Of a DNA stretch of 64,000 nucleotides, positions 59,306 through 64,000 are shown one piece after another; positions within the stretch are counted from its first letter, which is position 1; every line of letters begins with the position of its first letter. A program made the position numbers and the translations under genes. Below the pieces are notes generated by a model. The model had not been told where the DNA came from. It saw nothing but the letters and a program-made list of their open reading frames with translations, and did not search any database. Origin of the DNA: Luteimonas endophytica (GTDB taxonomy: Bacteria > Pseudomonadota > Gammaproteobacteria > Xanthomonadales > Xanthomonadaceae); NCBI RefSeq assembly GCF_029887875.1, contig NZ_JARXRM010000019.1:193217-257216 (forward strand), given 5' to 3'.

Positions 59306-60874
59306 GTGCTGCGGCGCGAGCTGTACCTGTTCGCGCTGTACCGCCTGCTGGAGGCGAGCCTGCTGGCGCTGATGGTGTTCAGCCCGGTCGGGGCGCTGAT
59401 CGGCGAGCCGCACAACCCGCTGCTGGCGCAGGTGGTCTGCGGTGCCTACCTGCTGGCCTCGCTGGCGCTGCTGCAGTGGGCGCGCAGCTCCACCGCCGGC
59501 CTGCCCGAGCAGGCGCTGATCGGCGCCGGCGTGGACGTGGTGGTGGCCACGTTGGCCGTGCACGCGCTGCCCACCGCCGGCCCCGGGGTGGCGCTGATGC
59601 TGCTGGTGAACCTGGGCGCGGCCTCGCTGTTCCTGCCGCTGCGGCTGGGGCTGTTCACCGCGTGCCTGGCGGCGCTGGCGATGCTGGCCGAATACGTCTG
59701 GTCGCAGGTGCACCAAACCGGGGTGGCGCGGCCGCTGGCCGAGATCCTCATGTTCACCGTCAGCTTCTTCGCCATGGTCACCCTGACCCAGCAGCTGGGG
59801 CGGCGCCTGCGCGAGAGCCAGGCGCTGGCCGAGCGCCGCGGCCAGGAGGCCGAGAACCTGGCCGGCATCAACGAGCTGATCATCCGCCGCATGCGCACCG
59901 GGGTGCTGATGATCGACGACGGCCGCCGCGTGCGCATGGCCAACGAGGCGGCGATGCGCCTGTTCGGCGAGGACGAGGACCGCCTGGAGGGGCGAACGCT
60001 GGCGGAGCTGTCCGCGGAGCTGGGCGCGCGCCTGGAGCGCTGGCTGCAGGGCGGCGCGCTGGACGACACGCCGCTGCTGCACGGCCCGGAGCAGCTGGAG
60101 ATCCAGCCGCGCTTCGCGCGCCTGCTGACCGAGGGCGACACGGTGCTGGTGTTCCTGGACGACGCCTCGCTGGTGGCGCGCCGCGCCGAATCGCTGACCC
60201 TTTCGGCGATGGGGCGGTTCTCGGCCAGCCTGGCCCACGAGATCCGCAACCCGCTGGCGGCGATCAGCTACTCGGTGCAGCTGCTGGAGGAATCCCCGGA
60301 CCTGCCCGAGAGCGACCGCCGCCTGGTGCAGATCATCCACCAGCAGTGCCAGCGCACCAACGGCATCGTCGAGAGCGTGCTGGGGCTGGCGCGGCGCGAG
60401 CGCGCGGTGACCGAGCAGTTCGACCTGGTGGCGTTCGTGCGGCGCTTCGTCGACGAGTTCCAGCAGCTGGTGCCGACCGAGAACGGCGCGCTGCGCAGCG
60501 CCGGGCGCGAGCGGCCGCTGCAGGGCATGTTCGACCGGCGCCACCTGCACCAGGTGCTGACGGTGCTGGTGCAGAACGCGATCAACTACGGGCGCATGCC
60601 CGGCGAATCGGCGCGGGTGACCATCGCGGTGGCCGAGCGCGAGGGCCGCCCCGCCATCGAGGTGAACGACCGCGGGCCGGGCATTCCCGAGGCGGTGGTA
60701 CCGCAGCTGGGCCGACCGTTCTTCACCACCTCCGAGCACGGCACCGGCCTGGGCCTGTACATCGCCCGCGAGCTGTGCCGCGCCAACGGCGCCAGCCTGG
60801 ACTACGTGGCCGTGCCCGGCGGCGGCGCCTGCTTCCGGATCCTGATGTCGGGCCGCAACCCGCTGCTCTCCTGA
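59306..60874 (+). CDS. pilS: Sensor histidine kinase PilS
   Basis: 522 residues from a GTG at 59306; the start is uncertain because no ribosome site is visible and a TTG lies 45 bp upstream in frame. Six membrane helices (~5-170), a PAS domain (LAGINELIIRRMRTGVLMID), HisKA with RFSASLAHEIRNPLAAIS (phospho-His), and HATPase with VLVQNAINYG, NDRGPGIP and GTGLGLYIAREL. It senses pilin levels in the inner membrane and controls the PilR regulator of type IV pilin expression. Unusually, a 415-bp gap with repeats separates it from pilR, whereas the pair is often adjacent. Confidence 0.9.
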   Translation: MLRRELYLFALYRLLEASLLALMVFSPVGALIGEPHNPLLAQVVCGAYLLASLALLQWARSSTAGLPEQALIGAGVDVVVATLAVHALPTAGPGVALMLLVNLGAASLFLPLRLGLFTACLAALAMLAEYVWSQVHQTGVARPLAEILMFTVSFFAMVTLTQQLGRRLRESQALAERRGQEAENLAGINELIIRRMRTGVLMIDDGRRVRMANEAAMRLFGEDEDRLEGRTLAELSAELGARLERWLQGGALDDTPLLHGPEQLEIQPRFARLLTEGDTVLVFLDDASLVARRAESLTLSAMGRFSASLAHEIRNPLAAISYSVQLLEESPDLPESDRRLVQIIHQQCQRTNGIVESVLGLARRERAVTEQFDLVAFVRRFVDEFQQLVPTENGALRSAGRERPLQGMFDRRHLHQVLTVLVQNAINYGRMPGESARVTIAVAEREGRPAIEVNDRGPGIPEAVVPQLGRPFFTTSEHGTGLGLYIARELCRANGASLDYVAVPGGGACFRILMSGRNPLLS

Positions 60875-60914
60875 TCGATTCCGATCCGGCGGCCATCCCG
60901 GGCTTGGACGTGCG

Positions 60915-61003
60915 CGCGGGCCTTCGCGTGCATGGCACGCTCTACGGGAACCCGGGCGATGCGAAGACCCGGTAGGAGCGGCCCATGGCCGCGAAGGCCG
61001 CGG
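60915..61003. repeat. CATG-loop arms downstream of pilS
   Basis: Right arm GCGTGCATGGCACGCTCTACG, spacer GGCGATGCGAAGACCCGG, then left arm GTAGGAGCGGCCCATGGCCG. The reverse complement matches 59,078-59,162 over ~85 bp. The rest of the 415-bp pilS-pilR gap has no gene; GGGCACAATGC at about 61,254 may be part of the pilR promoter. Confidence 0.75.
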
Positions 61004-61289
61004 GTGGCGCCGGCCGGATCGGTTGGTGATTGCGACCGATGACTTCGATTTTTGCACCGCAGCAAGCCATCGGACCACTTTGGCAGCCCGCAGCGCGCGC
61101 CGCACCTGACCCAGCGCGGCGCCCCACTGACACGCAGCGCTCAAGTCGAGCCGCGCGCGGCCGATAACGGCCATGAGGCAGCCCCCGCTCCTGCCGACGT
61201 GACCCAAACCGCGCGAAATGGCCCTTTTTTGCCACCAAGTACGTGCTGTAGGGCACAATGCCTACCGTAGCCCGTACGAGTTCCCCCTA

Positions 61290-62696
61290 GTGACAGAGAA
61301 CCGCAGCGTCCTCATCGTCGACGACGAGCACGACATCCGGGAATTGCTGGTGCTGACCCTGGGCCGCATGGGCCTGCGCACCGATACCGCCCCCAACCTC
61401 ACCGCCGCCCGGCAGATGCTGGGCACCGTGGCCTACGACCTCTGCCTGACCGACATGCGCCTGCCCGACGGTTCGGGGCTGGAACTGGTGGCCGAGATCT
61501 CCACCCGCTTCCCCAACACCCCGGTGGCGGTGATCACCGCCTACGGCAACGTGGAGGCGGCGGTGGAAGCGCTGAAGGCCGGCGCCTTCGACTTCGTGAG
61601 CAAGCCGGTCGACATCCACATGCTGCGCGGCCTGGTCAAGCAGGCGCTGGACCTCAACGAGCGCGGCCACTCCCAGGCCGACGACGCCGGCCGGCTGTTC
61701 GGCGAGTCGGAGGCCATGGTGGCCCTGCGCCGTACCATCTCGAAGGTGGCCCGCAGCCAGGCCCCGGTGCACATCAGCGGCGAATCCGGCACCGGCAAGG
61801 AACTGGTGGCGCGCACCATCCACGCCCAGGGCTCGCGCGCCGCCGGGCCGTTCGTGCCGGTCAACTGCGGCGCGATCCCCGCCGAGCTGATGGAAAGCGA
61901 GTTCTTCGGCCACAAGAAGGGCAGCTTCACCGGCGCCCACGCCGACAAGCCCGGGCTGTTCCAGGCCGCCGACGGCGGCACCCTGTTCCTTGACGAGGTG
62001 GCCGAGCTGCCGCTGCCGATGCAGGTCAAGCTGCTGCGCGCGATCCAGGAAAAGACCATCCGCCCGGTGGGCTCGTCGACCGAGGTCAACGTGGACGTGC
62101 GGATCCTCTCCGCCACCCACAAGGACCTGGCCACCCTGATCGACCAGGGCAGCTTCCGCCACGACCTGTACTACCGCATCAACGTGATCGGCCTGCAGGT
62201 GCCGCCGCTGCGCGAGCGCGGCGGCGACATGCCGCTGCTCTCGGCCGCGATCCTGCAGCGCCTGGCCCAGGCCATGCACCGCAGCACCCCGGCGCTCTCC
62301 CCCGAAGCGCTGCGCGCGCTGGAGGGCTACGCCTTCCCCGGCAACGTGCGCGAGCTGGAGAACATCCTCGAGCGCGCCCTGGCGATGGCCGAAGGCGACA
62401 CCATCCAGTCCGAAGACCTGCAACTGCCGCGCAACGGCGGCGTGGCGCTGGCCGCGGGCGGCGCGGGCACCGCCGCCGGCCAGGGCGCAGCGGCCAGGCC
62501 CGGCGCCGACCCCCGCACCCTCAGCCCCTACGACACCGCCTCCAGCGCCCTGCCCTCCTACATCGAGGAGATCGAGCGCGCCGCCATCCAGCAGGCGCTG
62601 CAGGAGAACCGCTACAACAAGACCAAGACCGCGGCCGCCCTGGGCATCACCTTCCGGGCGCTGCGCTACAAGCTCAAGAAGCTGGGCATCGAATAG
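61290..62696 (+). CDS. pilR: Sigma54-dependent response regulator PilR
   Basis: 468 residues from a GTG start. Receiver domain with VLIVDDEHD, phospho-acceptor Asp in CLTDMRLPDGSG and Lys in FVSKPVD; AAA+ domain with GESGTGKELVARTIH, the sigma54-contact loop KGSFTGAH and GGTLFLDEVAELP; and a C-terminal Fis-type helix-turn-helix (NRYNKTKTAAALGITFRALRY). It activates transcription of pilA with RpoN after phosphorylation by PilS. The linker before the DNA-binding domain is Gly/Ala-rich (ALAAGGAGTAAGQGAAA). Confidence 0.95.
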   Translation: MTENRSVLIVDDEHDIRELLVLTLGRMGLRTDTAPNLTAARQMLGTVAYDLCLTDMRLPDGSGLELVAEISTRFPNTPVAVITAYGNVEAAVEALKAGAFDFVSKPVDIHMLRGLVKQALDLNERGHSQADDAGRLFGESEAMVALRRTISKVARSQAPVHISGESGTGKELVARTIHAQGSRAAGPFVPVNCGAIPAELMESEFFGHKKGSFTGAHADKPGLFQAADGGTLFLDEVAELPLPMQVKLLRAIQEKTIRPVGSSTEVNVDVRILSATHKDLATLIDQGSFRHDLYYRINVIGLQVPPLRERGGDMPLLSAAILQRLAQAMHRSTPALSPEALRALEGYAFPGNVRELENILERALAMAEGDTIQSEDLQLPRNGGVALAAGGAGTAAGQGAAARPGADPRTLSPYDTASSALPSYIEEIERAAIQQALQENRYNKTKTAAALGITFRALRYKLKKLGIE

Positions 62697-62715
62697 GGCG
62701 CCGCGGCCGTACCGC

Positions 62716-62820
62716 GTAGGAGCGGCCATGGCCGCGAAAGCCGCGGGAGGCGCCGGCCGGGTCGGCGGCGATACCGGGCGCTGCCAGCCACGCCGGCCTT
62801 CGCGCATGGCGCGCTCCTGC
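62716..62820. repeat. CATG-loop palindromic repeat next to the IS110 element
   Basis: GTAGGAGCGGCCATGGCCGC .. CCTTCGCGCATGGCGCGCTCCTGC. It lies between pilR and the transposase gene. IS110-family elements often target REP-like palindromes, so its position beside one may not be chance. Confidence 0.75.
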
Positions 62821-62866
62821 GAAAAACGAACCCCTGTAGGAGATTCTATGTTCGGCTGCAACGGTC

Positions 62867-63799
62867 TCAGGTCGGTTGTGGGCGGTATTGGGCTCCGCTC
62901 TTGAGCAGGGCGAAGGCGAGCCGGGCGAGCTTGCGGGCGACGATGACCAGACTCTGGATGCGGGTCAGGCCCCGGGCCAGGTTGGCTTGGTGCAGCTGGT
63001 GCCATCGGCCCCTGCGCGAGGCGGCCATGGCGGCGTTGTGCAGGAGGCGTCGGGTCTCGCTGTCGCCCTGCTTGGTGAGTTTGCGGCGGCCACGTTGGCG
63101 GCCGGAGTCGCGGATTCGAACGTCCAGGCCCAGGAAGGCGATGAAGGCGTCGCTGCTGCGGAACGCGCCGCGCAGGTAGGCGGTGGTCAAGGCCGTGGCA
63201 TTGAGCTTGCCGATGCCCTCGATGGCGCCAACCCGCTTGATCTGGTCCTGCAGCCCGGACTTTTCCACTTGGTGCTGCAGCAGCCGGTCGATCGACGCCA
63301 GCAGTCGATCCAGGCGTTCCAACAGGCTGCGGCACGCGGTCCGCAGCTCCGGCACCCCGGCCAGGCTCTGGCGCACCGCCACGCCCATCTTGACCAGCTT
63401 GGCGCGGCGGTTGAGCAGGCGCTTGAGGCGGGCGTAGCCGGGCGGCGGGGCCACCCAGGGGCGTAGATGGTCGTACTCGTGGCGCAGGTAGCGCCACAGC
63501 AGCTTCGCATCGGCCAGGTCGGTCTTGGCCCGACCGCCGACGCTGTCGCGGTAGCGGTTGAGCCGGAAGCCGTCCACCACGAACAGGGCGTGGCCCTTCC
63601 GGCTCGCCTGCTCCAGTACCTGCAGGTGATAGGTGCCGGTGGCTTCGACGGCGATCCTGGCCGGTCCGGTCAGGGTCTTGAGCCAGGCCTTGATCTGCTT
63701 GGTGGTGTTGACCACCGTGATGAAGCTGCTGCCGTCATAGATGGCCAGCTCGGCCTTGCTGACGTCGATGCCGATGCACAGGGGGTGTTCTGTTGTCAT
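62867..63799 (-). CDS. IS110-family DEDD transposase
   Basis: 310 residues from ATG at 63799, with GGAG about eight bases upstream; frame upstream to 63988 is non-coding. The RuvC-like DEDD domain shows CIGIDVSKAELAIYDG (Asp), AVEATGTYHLQVLE (Glu) and GGRAKTDLADAKLLWRYL (two Asp). The C-terminal Transposase_20 domain has a helix-hairpin-helix (IEGIGKLNATAL) and the catalytic-serine region IRDSGRQRGRRKLTKQG. All key residues are present and the frame is intact, so it may be active. Such recombinases use a bridge RNA to choose target and donor sites. Confidence 0.92.
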   Translation of the reverse strand: MTTEHPLCIGIDVSKAELAIYDGSSFITVVNTTKQIKAWLKTLTGPARIAVEATGTYHLQVLEQASRKGHALFVVDGFRLNRYRDSVGGRAKTDLADAKLLWRYLRHEYDHLRPWVAPPPGYARLKRLLNRRAKLVKMGVAVRQSLAGVPELRTACRSLLERLDRLLASIDRLLQHQVEKSGLQDQIKRVGAIEGIGKLNATALTTAYLRGAFRSSDAFIAFLGLDVRIRDSGRQRGRRKLTKQGDSETRRLLHNAAMAASRRGRWHQLHQANLARGLTRIQSLVIVARKLARLAFALLKSGAQYRPQPT

Positions 63800-63863
63800 G
63801 ACAGGATCTCCGAGGTAGCGTGGATCAGCCTGTCGGGGCCCCGGCGCTCGCTTGCCGAGATGG

Positions 63864-63889
63864 TCGGTCCGGCGCCACACGCCGGCCGA
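63864..63889 (-). ncRNA. Candidate bridge-RNA stem-loop upstream of the IS110 transposase
   Basis: TCGG, a bulged T, CCGGCG, loop CCACA, CGCCGG, CCGA: a 10-bp stem with one bulge within the 200-bp non-coding region before the transposase. A 10-bp palindrome CGGGGCCCCG lies nearby at 63834-63843. Position and structure fit a bridge RNA of the IS110 group; its guide loops cannot be assigned without the target and donor ends. Confidence 0.35.
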
Positions 63890-64000
63890 TGGATTCCTCA
63901 TGGGCGCTGTGGTGGGGGGGACGAAATCTCCTACGGTCTGTGCCAAAGGCCAGATGCGGCTCAGGTCCCTCCGCCCCGACAGGCCCAAACATACAAGCGG

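Larger units (their letters stand above)
62836..63934 (-). mobile_element. IS110-family insertion sequence (ends approximate)
   Basis: The boundaries given are a 10-bp inverted pair GTAGGAGATT (62836-62845) and AATCTCCTAC (63925-63934) that brackets the transposase gene; the true ends may lie a little outside and the right end could extend past the window. There is almost no non-coding DNA after the transposase (~20 bp) but at least 135 bp before it, the layout of the IS110 group, where a bridge RNA is encoded upstream of the transposase. Confidence 0.6.

Overview
The window is high-GC (about 70%) chromosomal DNA from a gammaproteobacterium, most likely of the Lysobacteraceae/Xanthomonadaceae (Lysobacter, Luteimonas and relatives). 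The reasons are the gene families present (three TonB-dependent receptors, S9/DUF885/M28 peptidases, pilS-pilR beside sucC-sucD and nadE, bamD beside rluD and pgeF) and the many intergenic palindromic repeats with the core GTAGGAGCG(G/T)(C/G)CCATG. The genus is inferred; there is no rRNA or tRNA gene in the window to confirm it.

Layout. 1-9.9 kb: the 3' part of a TonB-dependent receptor, then a tightly overlapping run of secreted hydrolases (S9 lipoprotein, a DUF885 relic, DUF885, M28, amidohydrolase, M1-like gluzincin) that looks like a peptide-scavenging operon. 10-14.7 kb: an ABC-F ATPase (YheS type) on the minus strand and a second TonB-dependent receptor. 14.9-32 kb: the most unusual locus, a minus-strand operon reading hlyB-type exporter, hlyD-type adaptor, a small exported protein of unknown function, a 4089-residue RTX protein, and a HlyC-type toxin acyltransferase. 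A strong sigma70-like promoter precedes the exporter gene. 32-41 kb: YbaL-type antiporter, sirtuin, TIGR01777 epimerase, MFS transporter, clpB, glyoxalase I. 41-46 kb: DUF4166 protein, NCS2-like permease, third TonB-dependent receptor. 46.4-50.3 kb: a trehalose-phosphate operon otsB-GH15-otsA. 50.5-54.4 kb: pgeF-rluD, bamD, and a VKOR-thioredoxin fusion. 54.6-62.7 kb: nadE, sucD, sucC, pilS, pilR. The right end carries an IS110-family transposase with a structured upstream non-coding region.

How the genes work together. The RTX operon holds a complete export route apart from the outer-membrane TolC channel, which is not in the window. HlyB and HlyD would export the giant protein, and the acyltransferase would acylate it first. 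The protein combines an N-terminal HETNH zinc-peptidase-like motif, a glycine-zipper membrane segment, several RTX blocks, cadherin-like modules and EF-hand-like loops, so it may be both toxin and adhesin. GC content is mosaic: exporter genes are host-like, while both ends of the toxin gene and the small exported gene are near 50%.

Repeats are abundant. About a dozen copies of the CATG-loop palindrome lie between genes, and in three cases they supply the stop codon of the preceding gene. Two near-identical 285-bp elements with 29-bp perfect internal inverted repeats look like non-autonomous mobile elements. An 85-bp inverted repeat flanks pilS.
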